From: Bacteroidota bacterium
GTDB lineage: Bacteria; Bacteroidota; Bacteroidia; Flavobacteriales; JADGDT01
Assembly (NCBI GenBank): GCA_039714315.1
Contig: JBDLJM010000005.1
Span: 1 to 58,610, forward strand
Direction: 5' to 3'
Length of the DNA: 58,610 nt
The notes beneath the pieces were generated by a model. It saw nothing but the letters and a program-made list of their open reading frames with translations, had not been told where the DNA came from and did no database searches. This document shows, piece after piece, positions 9,412-18,277 of the stretch; position 1 is the first letter of the stretch, and each line of letters begins with the position of its first letter. The position numbers and the translations under genes are program-made.

Positions 9412-9433
9412 CAGTAAATTAAAATAATATCAG

Positions 9434-9480
9434 TCCGTGAAACTATGGTGAAAATATTGCTGTGGATTCACGGATTTTTT
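9434..9480 (+). terminator. Rho-independent terminator of pgk
   Basis: Stem arms TCCGTGAA (9434-9441) and TTCACGGA (9467-9474) are followed by a run of T to 9480, 22 bases after the pgk stop. Confidence 0.8.
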
Positions 9481-9543
9481 ATTGCTATTTAGTAACGAGA
9501 TGTTTTCATGAATTTATCTGTCAATTCATGCTTTTTTCATCTA

Positions 9544-9878
9544 ATACCATCTACGCATTTAATATACTGTGATAAAACGAATGTTTTCACCTTATACCAA
9601 TTACGATTCAAAGTGATTGATAAGTAAATTGAATTATATTTTTCTTAATCGAGGCAAAAAATCTTTGCATCTAGGCTAAGCCTAGACGGAACTATTTTTT
9701 AACGAAGAATAAGGAAAAGAGAAACAATTTATGTCGGTCAGTTTGATTCGTAATTGGTATTACTCTTCAAAATAAAATTTAACCGTCTAGGCTGAGCCAA
9801 AATGCTGAAATTTTCTTTCTCAAATAAGGTGAAAATCTTCTACTTTATTTCACAGTAAAATTAAAACGTAAATGGTAT
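9544..9878. repeat. Family A palindromic element interrupted by a second element
   Basis: The outer ends ATACCATCTAC (9544) and GTAAATGGTAT (to 9878) and blocks such as AAATTTAACCGT and TGCTGAAATTTTCTTT match the element at 98-258 read in reverse complement. The match stops at the CACCTTAT block near 9594 and resumes after about 9763. Between these points lies a different palindromic element (9594-9760). Without the insert the host copy is about 168 bases, close to the 161 bases of the other copies. Confidence 0.7.
9594..9760. repeat. Palindromic MITE-like element, family B (inserted)
   Basis: A 167-base element with exact terminal inverted repeats ATACCAATTACGA / TCGTAATTGGTAT and a central palindrome TAGGCTAAGCCTA. 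It sits inside a family A copy. A lone end resembling it, ATACCAATTACAA, is found at 22881. No target-site duplication is obvious and no protein is encoded. Confidence 0.7.
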
Positions 9879-10063
9879 AATAGAAATTTTCCATCCTAAA
9901 CTTAGTTCTCCAAAATCAGCCGATAGATATATTTTTTCGCAGTTTTCTATCATTATTACTATATGGTATTATACCAAAATCTAAGATTATTATTAATAAT
10001 GCTTTGGGGCTTGTTTACTTAGGCTAAATGCATAGTTTACCTCTGGAAACAAATATTCTTTGA

Positions 10064-10207
10064 TCAAAGGTTCTTTATATATGTATACTTGTCCGGTTTG
10101 GAATCAACAAACGAAATATCCTTGCAATATTGGTGTTTCAGAATGAAGTTTGTTCTAATTTTTTTCAACTGATCCGGCCCACCTATCAGATTATCTACTG
10201 TTGTGAT
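10064..10207 (-). pseudogene. Short coding-like relic of unknown origin
   Basis: In the 540-base stretch between the nested repeats and the propeller gene, one minus-strand frame reads 47 codons with protein-like composition (for example VDNLIGGPDQLKKIR and CKDISFVDSKPDKY) to a TGA at 10064. An in-frame stop lies just upstream and there is no good start. I do not recognise the family. It may be the tail of a deleted gene or chance. I see nothing else between 9879 and 10417 apart from the presumed promoter of the next gene. Confidence 0.25.
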
Positions 10208-10417
10208 TTACAACAGAATTTATTTATAATTCCAGACAATCAATTGCAAAATATTCATTCAATCTTGATGTATAGGTTCTAACGGTTTGAAAATCAACGT
10301 TTTATTTGTATATTTAGTGTTGTGGTGAATACTCTTAGTAATAGAACATAAATATTACCCTTTTGTTCACTCAAAATCAGATATCAATAATTATTTCTAC
10401 TATTAAAATTATTTTTT

Positions 10418-13400
10418 ATGAACAAAGTAAACTACTTTTTGATCGTTGTATTGTCCCTTTTTACAATGACAATAACTGCACAAGAGGAATGGAATCAGGT
10501 AGGTTCTTCTATTTTGGGAGCAGACTCGGGAGATGAATTAGGACATTCGGTGAGCTTAAGTTCCGATGGTTCTGTAATGGCTGTAGCGGCACCTAATAAC
10601 GGAGACAATAACGGGCAGGTAATAATTTACCAAAATACAATCGGTAGCTGGGAGCAAATAGGTTCGCCTATTTCCGGTGAAAGTGGTGACCGTTCCGGTT
10701 ATTCGGTAAGTTTAAATTCTGAAGGTTCAATAGTTGCAATCGGATCTCCCACGCATGGAGAAAACAGTCCGGGTTGCGTAAGAATTTACCAAAATATTGA
10801 TGGTGTCTGGACTCAGATAGGAGATAAAATAGACGGAAAGATTATAGATAATCAGTTTGGAAGGTCGGTAAGTTTAAGTTCTGACGGTTTAACCTTAGCA
10901 GCAGGAGCAGTAGAAAACGGCACAACAGAAGCCGGGCACGTTGGAGTTTACAAACTAATTGATGGATCCTGGCAGCAGATGGGATTAGATATAACAGGGG
11001 AATCCGGAGGCGACCAGTTTGGAAGCGCAGTAAGTATAAGTTCGGATGGTTCAGCAGTAGCTGTCGGAGCACCGTATAATACTATTGGAGGTACTTTAGT
11101 TGATGTGGGACATGTTAGAGTTTACATGTATAGCAATAACGAATGGATACAGACAGGGTTAGATATTGACGGAGAAACTGCGGGCGATAAATTTGGTAGT
11201 TCTGTAAGTTTAAGTAATGATGGTTCATTATTAGCAATAGGTGCTCCTGATCATGACGATAGTAATTTCGGACATGTAAAAATTTATCAGAATAACAATA
11301 ACGAATGGGAACAGGTAGGAGAAACTATCGAAGGAAAGTTATCGCATAATTATGCCGGTACTTCTGTAAGTTTAAGTTCAGACGGTTCTATGGTAGCAAT
11401 AGGCGGAGTAGAGGATAATGATCTCAATAGGTCTCCCGGTTATGTTATGGTTTATAGAAATAATGGAGGAGCCTGGCAACAGGCAGGTCCGGATATACAA
11501 GGAGCCACAGATGGAGACAAATTCGGTAAATCGGTAAGTTTGAGTTCTGATGGTAAAATAGTAGCAATAGGAATACCAGGTTTTGGACCTGATCAGGGTA
11601 GTACTGAAGTATATGAACTTAGTGGAGAAGTAGTTGAACCACCAACAATTGATGAAGAATGGGTACAGGTAGGTTCTTCTATTTTGGGAGCAGATTCGGG
11701 AGATGAGTTAGGACATTCAGTGAGCTTAAGTTCCGATGGTTCTGTAATGGCTGTAGCAGCACCTTATAACGGAGATAATAACGGACTAGTAATAATTTAT
11801 CAAAATATTGCCGGTAGCTGGGAGCAAATAGGTTTGTCTATTTCCGGTGAAAGCGGTGATCGTTCCGGTTATTCGGTAAGTTTAAATTCTGAAGGTTCAA
11901 TAGTTGCAATCGGATCTCCAACACATGGAGAAAACAGTCCGGGTTGCGTAAGAATTTACCAAAATATTGATGGTGTCTGGACTCAGATAGGAGATAAAAT
12001 AGACGGAAAGATTATAGGTAATCAGTTTGGAAGGTCGGTAAGTTTAAGTTCTGACGGTTTAACCTTAGCAGCAGGAGCAGTAGAAAACGGCACAACAGAA
12101 GCCGGGCACGTTGGAGTTTACAAACTAATTGATGGATCCTGGCAGCAGATGGGATTAGATATAACAGGGGAATCCGGAGGCGACCAGTTTGGAAGCGCAG
12201 TAAGTATAAGTTCGGATGGTTCAGCAGTAGCTGTCGGAGCACCGTATAATACTATTGGAGGTACTTTAGTTGATGTGGGACATGTTAGAGTTTACATGTA
12301 TAGCAATAACGAATGGATACAGACAGGGTTAGATATTGACGGAGAAACTGCGGGCGATAAATTTGGTAGTTCTGTAAGTTTAAGTAATGATGGTTCATTA
12401 TTAGCAATAGGTGCTCCTGATCATGACGATAGTAATTTCGGACATGTAAAAATTTATCAGAATAACAATAACGAATGGGAACAGGTAGGAGAAACTATCG
12501 AAGGAAAGTTATCGCATAATTATGCCGGTACTTCTGTAAGTTTAAGTTCAGACGGTTCTATGGTAGCAATAGGCGGAGTAGAGGATAATGATCTCAATAG
12601 GTCTCCCGGTTATGTTATGGTTTATAGAAATAATGGAGGAGCCTGGCAACAGGCAGGTCCGGATATACAAGGAGCCACAGATGGAGATAAATTCGGTAAA
12701 TCGGTAAGTTTGAGTTCTGATGGTAAAATAGTAGCAATAGGAATACCAGGTTTTGGACCTGATCAGGGTAGTGCTGAAGTATATGAACTTGTAGAGACTC
12801 CGATTGAACCACCTATGTTTGAGGATGATTGGGTGCAAATAGGATTAGATATGGTAGGAGAAGCTTCAGGAGATGAATTTGGACACTCGGTGAGTATGAG
12901 TTATAGCGGATCAATTGTGGCAATTGGAGCTCCTGATTATGAACAAAATAAAGGACAAGTAAGAATTTACAAAGACATCTCTAATAGTTGGAAACAACTG
13001 GGGTTGTCTATCATAGGTGAATCCTGGGATCATTCCGGTTCCTCAGTAAGCTTAAATTCGGATGGATCGATAGTAGCAATCGGATCTCCCACACATGGAG
13101 AAAACAGTCTGGGTTGCGTTAGAATTTACCAAAATATAGATGGTGCCTGGACCCAGATGGGGGATAAAATAGACGGGAAGGTTCTTTTTAACCAATTTGG
13201 AAGATCGGTAAGTTTAAGTTTTGATGGTTTAACAGTTGCAGTTGGAGCCGTAGAAAATGTTATAACAGAGGCCGGGCATGTAGGAGTTTACCAATTTATT
13301 GATGGTGCATGGCAACAGTTAGGATTAGATATAACAGGAGAAGAAGTAGGTGATCAGTTTGGAAGGACAGTAAGTTTAAGTTCCGATGGATCGACTGTGG

Positions 13401-14233
13401 CTGTTGGAGCTCCTTATAACACAATAGGGTGGGCTTTTGTTGATGTAGGTCATGTAAGAGTTTATAGGTTTAATAATAATGAATGGATACAGATAGGATC
13501 AGATATTGACGGAGAAGCTGCGGGCGACAAATTTGGAAGTTCTGTAAGTTTAAGTATTGATGCTTCAATTTTAGCCATTGGTGCTCCTGATTATGACGAT
13601 AGTAATTACGGACACGTAAAAGTTTATCAAAATAATAACAACGAGTGGGAACAGGTAGGAGAAACTATCGAAGGAAAGTTGTCGCATAATTACGCAGGCA
13701 CTTCGGTAAGTTTAAGTTCAGATGGTTCTACTGTAGCTATCGGCGGAGCTGAAGATAATGATTTAAACAGATCTCCGGGATATGTGATGGTTTATAAAAA
13801 TGTAGAAGGTACCTGGCATCAGATGGGTGTAAATATTTTAGGAGCTGAAAATGGAGATAAATTTGGAAAGTCGGTAAGTATAAATTCTGATGGAACAAAA
13901 GTTGCAGTAGGAGCTCCGGGATTTGGACCGGATCAGGGTTTGGCAGGAGTATATAATTACGGAGAACTTGATCCTCCACTAAGTAATTTTGATATTTCTT
14001 CAGAAAAAGTAATGGTATATCCAAATCCTACATCAGGTAATGTGATTATTAACAATATTAATAAAGAAAGATTATCTGTAAGATTATTTACTATCAATGG
14101 GGTGTTGGTTGTTGAATCAATGTCTGAAGAAGAGAAAGTCAGAATAGATCTCGGGAATTATCAGGCCGGTATGTATATTATGCATATTGAAAATGGTAAT
14201 GATAAGGAGATAATAAAAGTTATTAAATACTAG
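10418..14233 (+). CDS. Giant T9SS surface protein with three beta-propeller repeats
   Basis: A 1271-residue secreted protein. It has a signal peptide (residues 1-21, ending ITAQ) followed by three 390-residue repeats that start exactly 1170 bases apart (10490, 11660, 12830). Each repeat holds about seven FG-GAP-like units of the form FGxSVSLSSDGSxVAIGAP, so each probably folds as a seven-bladed integrin-alpha-like propeller. The tail (about residues 1195-1271) is a T9SS type A sorting domain with VMVYPNPTSG and a GMYIMHI strand. Repeats 1 and 2 are almost identical in DNA, including silent sites, while repeat 3 is diverged, which points to a recent internal duplication or gene conversion. The likely role is adhesion or surface binding. 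No catalytic motif was seen. Confidence 0.85.
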   Translation: MNKVNYFLIVVLSLFTMTITAQEEWNQVGSSILGADSGDELGHSVSLSSDGSVMAVAAPNNGDNNGQVIIYQNTIGSWEQIGSPISGESGDRSGYSVSLNSEGSIVAIGSPTHGENSPGCVRIYQNIDGVWTQIGDKIDGKIIDNQFGRSVSLSSDGLTLAAGAVENGTTEAGHVGVYKLIDGSWQQMGLDITGESGGDQFGSAVSISSDGSAVAVGAPYNTIGGTLVDVGHVRVYMYSNNEWIQTGLDIDGETAGDKFGSSVSLSNDGSLLAIGAPDHDDSNFGHVKIYQNNNNEWEQVGETIEGKLSHNYAGTSVSLSSDGSMVAIGGVEDNDLNRSPGYVMVYRNNGGAWQQAGPDIQGATDGDKFGKSVSLSSDGKIVAIGIPGFGPDQGSTEVYELSGEVVEPPTIDEEWVQVGSSILGADSGDELGHSVSLSSDGSVMAVAAPYNGDNNGLVIIYQNIAGSWEQIGLSISGESGDRSGYSVSLNSEGSIVAIGSPTHGENSPGCVRIYQNIDGVWTQIGDKIDGKIIGNQFGRSVSLSSDGLTLAAGAVENGTTEAGHVGVYKLIDGSWQQMGLDITGESGGDQFGSAVSISSDGSAVAVGAPYNTIGGTLVDVGHVRVYMYSNNEWIQTGLDIDGETAGDKFGSSVSLSNDGSLLAIGAPDHDDSNFGHVKIYQNNNNEWEQVGETIEGKLSHNYAGTSVSLSSDGSMVAIGGVEDNDLNRSPGYVMVYRNNGGAWQQAGPDIQGATDGDKFGKSVSLSSDGKIVAIGIPGFGPDQGSAEVYELVETPIEPPMFEDDWVQIGLDMVGEASGDEFGHSVSMSYSGSIVAIGAPDYEQNKGQVRIYKDISNSWKQLGLSIIGESWDHSGSSVSLNSDGSIVAIGSPTHGENSLGCVRIYQNIDGAWTQMGDKIDGKVLFNQFGRSVSLSFDGLTVAVGAVENVITEAGHVGVYQFIDGAWQQLGLDITGEEVGDQFGRTVSLSSDGSTVAVGAPYNTIGWAFVDVGHVRVYRFNNNEWIQIGSDIDGEAAGDKFGSSVSLSIDASILAIGAPDYDDSNYGHVKVYQNNNNEWEQVGETIEGKLSHNYAGTSVSLSSDGSTVAIGGAEDNDLNRSPGYVMVYKNVEGTWHQMGVNILGAENGDKFGKSVSINSDGTKVAVGAPGFGPDQGLAGVYNYGELDPPLSNFDISSEKVMVYPNPTSGNVIINNINKERLSVRLFTINGVLVVESMSEEEKVRIDLGNYQAGMYIMHIENGNDKEIIKVIKY
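10490..13999 (+). repeat. Three tandem 1170-base coding repeats
   Basis: Units begin at 10490, 11660 and 12830. The first two differ at only scattered positions; long tracts such as 10990-11520 and 12160-12690 look identical. The third matches mainly at the protein level. Confidence 0.9.
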
Positions 14234-14261
14234 AGATAATAAATTGTTCGGCTATTTAAAC

Positions 14262-14300
14262 CGCTCTTTCACCGGCTTTGTGAAAGAGCGTTTTTTTTTG
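14262..14300 (+). terminator. Strong terminator after the propeller gene
   Basis: Perfect 11-base stem CGCTCTTTCAC (14262-14272) / GTGAAAGAGCG (14280-14290), followed by nine T residues. Confidence 0.9.
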
Positions 14301-14304
14301 ATAA

Positions 14305-14692
14305 TTTAGACACTATCCCATAAAGTATTGAAGGGTCTTCCTTTCTTCGATGTTTATTTGGTATAATCATCCACTGGATGCCAAATTTATCAGTTAACAT
14401 TCCAAATAGGGATTCCCAAAACTGTTTTTCGAAGTGTATAATAACATTTCCGCCTTCAGATAAACTCGTAAAAAAGAATTATACTTTAAAACTAACAGCG
14501 CATTCCATAATTCAATTGGTATATTAGGGAAGAATGCATTATTTTACTTTTCGTTACGTCGTCTATCTCCATTGGACTTTCTTCAAAGGTCATTAACTCC
14601 AGTTTTACACCCAAAATGGAATTGTAATGTTCCATTGCTTCTTTACAGTTTCCGTTGAAGGTGAGATAAGGACTTATTTTACTTTGTTTCAT
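14305..14692 (-). pseudogene. Decayed PhnB/VOC-family gene
   Basis: The N-terminal half (14692 down to about 14520) reads MKQSKISPYLTFNGNCKEAM and continues with LGVKLELMTFEESPM, the start of a PhnB-like glyoxalase-fold protein. It then runs into a stop at 14492 through nonhomologous residues. A second frame (about 14480-14305) encodes the C-terminal part, SLSEGGNVIIHFEKQFW followed by FGMLTDKFGIQWMI. The intervening 30 or so residues expected in the family are missing and the frame changes, so the gene is broken. The original biochemical role is unknown. Confidence 0.75.
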
Positions 14693-14852
14693 TTTTTAGA
14701 TATTTAGTTGTTTTGATATAAAAACACTCAAATCACCTCATTTATAGTGTTTTAGTTAAGATTATAATCCATCAGGTAGAATTTTGTTTGCTGTGTTGGG
14801 ATATTGTTTGTACATTGATTATCAAATAACTAACCTTTAAATAAAAGTATTC

Positions 14853-16313
14853 ATGTCAAAAGTTTTAATTCTCGGTGCAGGAATATCCGGGCACACTGCT
14901 GCACTTGTAGCCAGACGCAAACTCTCAAAAGATCATGAAGTAACGGTAGTAAGTCCAAATTCTAATTATCAGTGGGTTCCGTCAAATATATGGGTAGGAG
15001 TAGGGCTGATGAAAGCAAAACAGGTAACTTTTCCACTGGCTCCGGTATATGAGAAGAAGAATATTAACTATATTCAGGCTAAGGCTGTTTCAATTCACCC
15101 TGAGGGTAGTAAAGGATCTGCAAAAGCTTTTGTTAAGGCAGAGTATGTAGTAGGAGATAATAAGGGGATAGTAGAAAATATAGAGTACGATTACCTTATA
15201 AATGCTACCGGACCCAAATTAAATTTTAATGCAACCGAGGGTTTGGGGCCTGATAAGTTCTCACAATCAGTTTGTACTTACGGACATGCCGAACATGCAT
15301 GGAAGAATCTGGATGCAGCCATGAAAAAGTTGGAAAATGGCGAGAAACAAACCTTCCTGATCGGAACCGGACATGCTATGGCCACATGTCAGGGCGCAGC
15401 ATTTGAGTATGCTTTGAACATTGCTTTTGAGATAAATAAGCGAAAACTAGACCATTTAGCGGAGATAATATGGATATCGAACGAGTATGAGCTCGGCGAT
15501 TTTGGAATGGGAGGAGCTTATGTGAAACGTGGAGGGTATATTACTCAAACAAAAATATTCACAGAGTCTATTCTTAAAGAGTATGGGATAAAATGGATAA
15601 AAAGGGCAGGAGTTTTTAAACTGGAAGAAGGGAAAGCACATTACGAACTTTTGGATGGTACTTATAACGTACAGGAGTTTGATTTTGCCATGCTGATACC
15701 CGGATTTGCAGGAGCAGGAATAAAAGCTTTTAATCATAAGGATGAAGATATAACATTAGATGTTTTTGCCGCCAATGGTTTCATGAAGGTAGATGCTGAT
15801 TATACTCCCAAACCGTATGAGGAGTGGAAAGCGTCTGACTGGCCGAGTATATATCAAAGTGTAGGATACAAAAACATGTATGCTGCAGGAATAGCATTTG
15901 CTCCACCGCACACAATGTCGAAACCTATGGAGAGTCCGAACGGAACAAAAATATTCCCTACACCTCCGAGAACGGGGATGCCATCGGGGGTAATAGGAAA
16001 GATTATTGCCGAAAATGTGGCACACCAGATGAAAACGGGGAAAACAGATGAGCATCCGCATAAGGCATCGATGGCAAAGATGGGGGCAGCCTGTATAGTT
16101 TCGGCCGGATATGGTTTGAGAAACGGTGCTGCAGCTACTATGACCGTATTTCCTATTGTTCAGGATTGGGAGAAATATCCAAAATGGGGTAGAGATATAA
16201 CCTATACTGTTGGTGAAGCAGGATTGGCAGGCCACTGGATTAAGCTTATATTACATTACATGTTTATTTATAAGGCAAAAGCGCTGCCGTTTTGGTGGTT
16301 GATTCCTGAGTAG
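14853..16313 (+). CDS. Sulfide:quinone oxidoreductase-like FAD flavoprotein
   Basis: A 486-residue pyridine-nucleotide-disulfide-type flavoprotein. The N-terminal FAD-binding GxGxxG appears as ILGAGISGHTAAL (residues 6-18), and further motifs of the sulfide:quinone oxidoreductase group follow. These include NATGPKLNF, a GTGHAMATCQGAAFEY segment with a conserved Cys, FGMGGAYVKRGGY, and the late LIPGFAGAG/YAAGIAFAPPHTM quinone- and FAD-contact region. Cysteines in SVCTYGHAEHAW, ATCQGA and GAACIVSAG are candidates for the sulfide-reactive pair. The C-terminal HWIKLILHYMFIYKAKALPF is amphipathic/hydrophobic and could bind the membrane. The expected reaction is sulfide (or a related thiol) to polysulfide with electrons to quinone. 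The subtype cannot be decided without an alignment. Confidence 0.78.
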   Translation: MSKVLILGAGISGHTAALVARRKLSKDHEVTVVSPNSNYQWVPSNIWVGVGLMKAKQVTFPLAPVYEKKNINYIQAKAVSIHPEGSKGSAKAFVKAEYVVGDNKGIVENIEYDYLINATGPKLNFNATEGLGPDKFSQSVCTYGHAEHAWKNLDAAMKKLENGEKQTFLIGTGHAMATCQGAAFEYALNIAFEINKRKLDHLAEIIWISNEYELGDFGMGGAYVKRGGYITQTKIFTESILKEYGIKWIKRAGVFKLEEGKAHYELLDGTYNVQEFDFAMLIPGFAGAGIKAFNHKDEDITLDVFAANGFMKVDADYTPKPYEEWKASDWPSIYQSVGYKNMYAAGIAFAPPHTMSKPMESPNGTKIFPTPPRTGMPSGVIGKIIAENVAHQMKTGKTDEHPHKASMAKMGAACIVSAGYGLRNGAAATMTVFPIVQDWEKYPKWGRDITYTVGEAGLAGHWIKLILHYMFIYKAKALPFWWLIPE

Positions 16314-16371
16314 ATAAGTCCAAAGTCCAAAGTCTAAGGGCCAAAGTTTAATAATTAAATAAATCAGAGAT

Positions 16372-16542
16372 ATGAATCCATATAATGAAGATAAGAGAAC
16401 AGAACCTTACACATACACATCGTATTCAACAATACCTACGAGAACTACACGTTTTTTCAGGAAGTGTATTTGCTGGCAGATATGGAGGTTTTTTGTTTTG
16501 AATTTGAAGATAATGAGGATAATTGTTGGGGGGCATTCTTAA
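16372..16542 (+). CDS. Small 56-residue protein downstream of the SQR-like gene
   Basis: This ORF starts at ATG 16372, 58 bases after the SQR-like stop, and ends with TAA at 16542, just before a terminator. It is basic and polar at the N-terminus (MNPYNEDKRTEPYTYTSYS), then has a TRTTRFFRKCICW segment with a CxC pair, then a hydrophobic stretch (IWRFFVLNLKIMRIIVGGHS) long enough to sit in or on a membrane. The clean frame, the position before a terminator and the non-random sequence argue that it is a real cotranscribed gene. A role as membrane anchor or partner of the flavoprotein is inference. Confidence 0.65.
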   Translation: MNPYNEDKRTEPYTYTSYSTIPTRTTRFFRKCICWQIWRFFVLNLKIMRIIVGGHS

Positions 16543-16550
16543 ACAATATT

Positions 16551-16587
16551 AGTCACGGCGTCACTTTTAGTGACACCGTGGCTTTTA
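16551..16587 (+). terminator. Terminator after the SQR-like/small ORF unit
   Basis: Long stem AGTCACGGCGTCACT (16551-16565) / AGTGACACCGTGGCT (16569-16583) with one mismatch, followed by a short TTTT run. It lies between two convergent genes. Confidence 0.75.
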
Positions 16588-16609
16588 AATCGTGATAGAG
16601 ATTCTCGTT

Positions 16610-17641
16610 TTATTCCCAACTAAGAATAACTTTTCCGCAATTTCCTTCTTCCATTACATCAAAACCTTTTTGGAAATCGTCAATTGAAAAGCGGTGAGTG
16701 ATCATTGGTGATAAATCCAAGCCCGAAAGTAACATCTGTTCCATGTGGTACCACGTTTCGAACATCTCTCTTCCGTAAATTCCTTTCATGGTAAGTCCCT
16801 TAAATATTATCCTGTTCCAATCTACCTGAGTAGAAGAGGGAAGAATTCCAAGTAAGGATATCTTTCCTGAATTATACATGTTATCTACAAGCTGATTAAA
16901 AGCTACAGGCGATCCTGAACACTCCAAACCTATATCGAAGCCAATCATGCCAAGTTCATTCATAACTTCTTTGAGGTCTTCTTTCATTGGATTTACAACA
17001 TGAGTTGCACCCATTTTTTTTGCCAGCTCTGCTCTATATGGGCTTGTTTCCGTCGCAACAACATAGCGGGCTCCTGCAAATTTTGCAACTGCTATTGCCA
17101 TACTTCCAATTAATCCTGCCCCGGTTATCAACACATCTTCACCAATCAAAGGAAAAGAAAGAGCAGTGTGTGTTGCATTACCAAAAGGATCCATTATTGC
17201 CAGAATTTCGTCCGGGATTTTGGGATTTATCTTCATCACATTAGACGAAGGTACCTTAACATATTCGGCAAAAGCTCCATCTATATTTACTCCTATCCCT
17301 AATGTGGTTTCGCAAATATGCTGACGCCCTCTACGACAATTTCTACAATGTCCACATGCTATATGCCCTTCTCCTGTTACTCTGTCTCCTTCTTTAAACT
17401 CAAAAACCTCACTACCAACTTTCGAGACATGTCCAACATATTCATGCCCTATAGTCATTCCAATAGGAATAGTATTTTGGGCCCATTCATCCCACTTGTA
17501 AATATGCAGATCTGTTCCGCATATTGCAGTTTTAGTAACTTTTATTAAAACATCATTAGGTCCAACCTCAGGAATATCTACTTCCTGCATCCAAATACCC
17601 TTTTCAGCTTTTGCTTTAACCAGAGCTTTCATCTTAGCCAT
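16610..17641 (-). CDS. tdh: L-threonine 3-dehydrogenase
   Basis: A 343-residue zinc-dependent medium-chain dehydrogenase oxidising L-threonine to 2-amino-3-ketobutyrate with NAD+. It is collinear with E. coli Tdh as I remember it. The catalytic-zinc region reads [17 protein letters not shown] and IGHEYVGHV, with the structural-zinc cysteines in [15 protein letters not shown]. The [14 protein letters not shown] signature, the Rossmann motif GAGLIGSMA, and the near-invariant [11 protein letters not shown] with [14 protein letters not shown] are all present. MAKMK or MKALVK could be the start; both are in frame and three codons apart. Its partner kbl is not in this window. Confidence 0.95.
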   Translation of the reverse strand: MAKMKALVKAKAEKGIWMQEVDIPEVGPNDVLIKVTKTAICGTDLHIYKWDEWAQNTIPIGMTIGHEYVGHVSKVGSEVFEFKEGDRVTGEGHIACGHCRNCRRGRQHICETTLGIGVNIDGAFAEYVKVPSSNVMKINPKIPDEILAIMDPFGNATHTALSFPLIGEDVLITGAGLIGSMAIAVAKFAGARYVVATETSPYRAELAKKMGATHVVNPMKEDLKEVMNELGMIGFDIGLECSGSPVAFNQLVDNMYNSGKISLLGILPSSTQVDWNRIIFKGLTMKGIYGREMFETWYHMEQMLLSGLDLSPMITHRFSIDDFQKGFDVMEEGNCGKVILSWE

Positions 17642-17684
17642 GACTTGTTTGCTATTTTATAATATTAGTACTCTATTTGAATAT

Positions 17685-17692
17685 CAAATTTA
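17685..17692 (-). promoter_or_regulatory. Possible -7 box for tdh
   Basis: On the minus strand the sequence TAAATTTG fits TAnnTTTG, 43 bases upstream of the tdh start. No convincing -33 TTG was found at the ideal spacing. Confidence 0.35.
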
Positions 17693-17930
17693 GCTAAATA
17701 AATAGTATTATGTTAATACGAAAGTAGATTTAATATTTTATTGCTGAGTAAAAATATTTAAATATTCTTTCCATCTATATCAAATAATATCTCGATAGTA
17801 TTCAATAATCAAAACACCGTTACCATTAACATTTCCGGGAACAAATCATATATATATATACGCTGTCAATATCTCTAATACTTGTACTATTCCATGTTGA
17901 AAAAAATTAGCCGTAGATATGACAAGAGAG

Positions 17931-18155
17931 TTACTTAACAACAAGTTGTTTTATAACATTATCAGTTCCTTTATTGAACTTTACAAAGTATAAGCCTTTA
18001 GCATAAGAAGAAATATTTACCTCGATACTCTTCTCTGCTTTAAGTGTATATAACCAATTACTACAACGTCGTCTAATACTTTAGAATCGGGCTGTAGATT
18101 CACAGTTATTGTAGAAGTATTATTTATCACTATAGCTTTTTTCAGAAAAGTAGTA
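17931..18155 (-). pseudogene. Fused relics of a SusC-like gene and a T9SS sorting domain
   Basis: Minus-strand translation of about 18155-18060 gives NTSTITVNLQPDSKVLDDVV followed by VIG. This is the end of the SusC carboxypeptidase-like domain and the start of the plug; compare LQPDAAVLDDVVVIGYG in the intact SusC here. Directly after it, in a shifted frame, 18052-17931 reads LYTLKAEKSIEVNISSYAKG then LYFVKFNKGTDNV and ends LVVK-stop, a typical T9SS C-terminal domain end. Two unrelated gene ends are thus joined with a frameshift. This is a deletion scar, not a functional gene. Bases 17693-17930 show nothing recognisable. Confidence 0.75.
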
Positions 18156-18186
18156 AACAACAAATAAGTTGCGAAATTGGAAAATT

Positions 18187-18220
18187 AAAAAAGCTGCAAT
18201 TCATTATCATAAATTGCAGC
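18187..18220 (-). terminator. Terminator of the GH120 gene
   Basis: Stem GCTGCAATT (18193-18201) / AATTGCAGC (18212-18220). On the minus strand it is followed by a T run (18192-18187). It lies 57 bases past the GH120 stop. Confidence 0.75.
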
Positions 18221-18277
18221 CCTTCCTATTTATTCAAGAAACAATACTTACTTCACAATAAGATGTTTAGAAATATA

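Noticed and set aside
10842-12242. Identical 76-residue antisense frames in two propeller repeats
   Set aside because: They are Leu-rich shadows on the opposite strand of the duplicated coding repeat. Their identity only reflects the DNA duplication.
14492-14692. A real 66-residue protein at this position
   Set aside because: It is the N-terminal half of a PhnB-like gene whose missing C-terminal half is readable in another frame just downstream, so it was recorded as a pseudogene.
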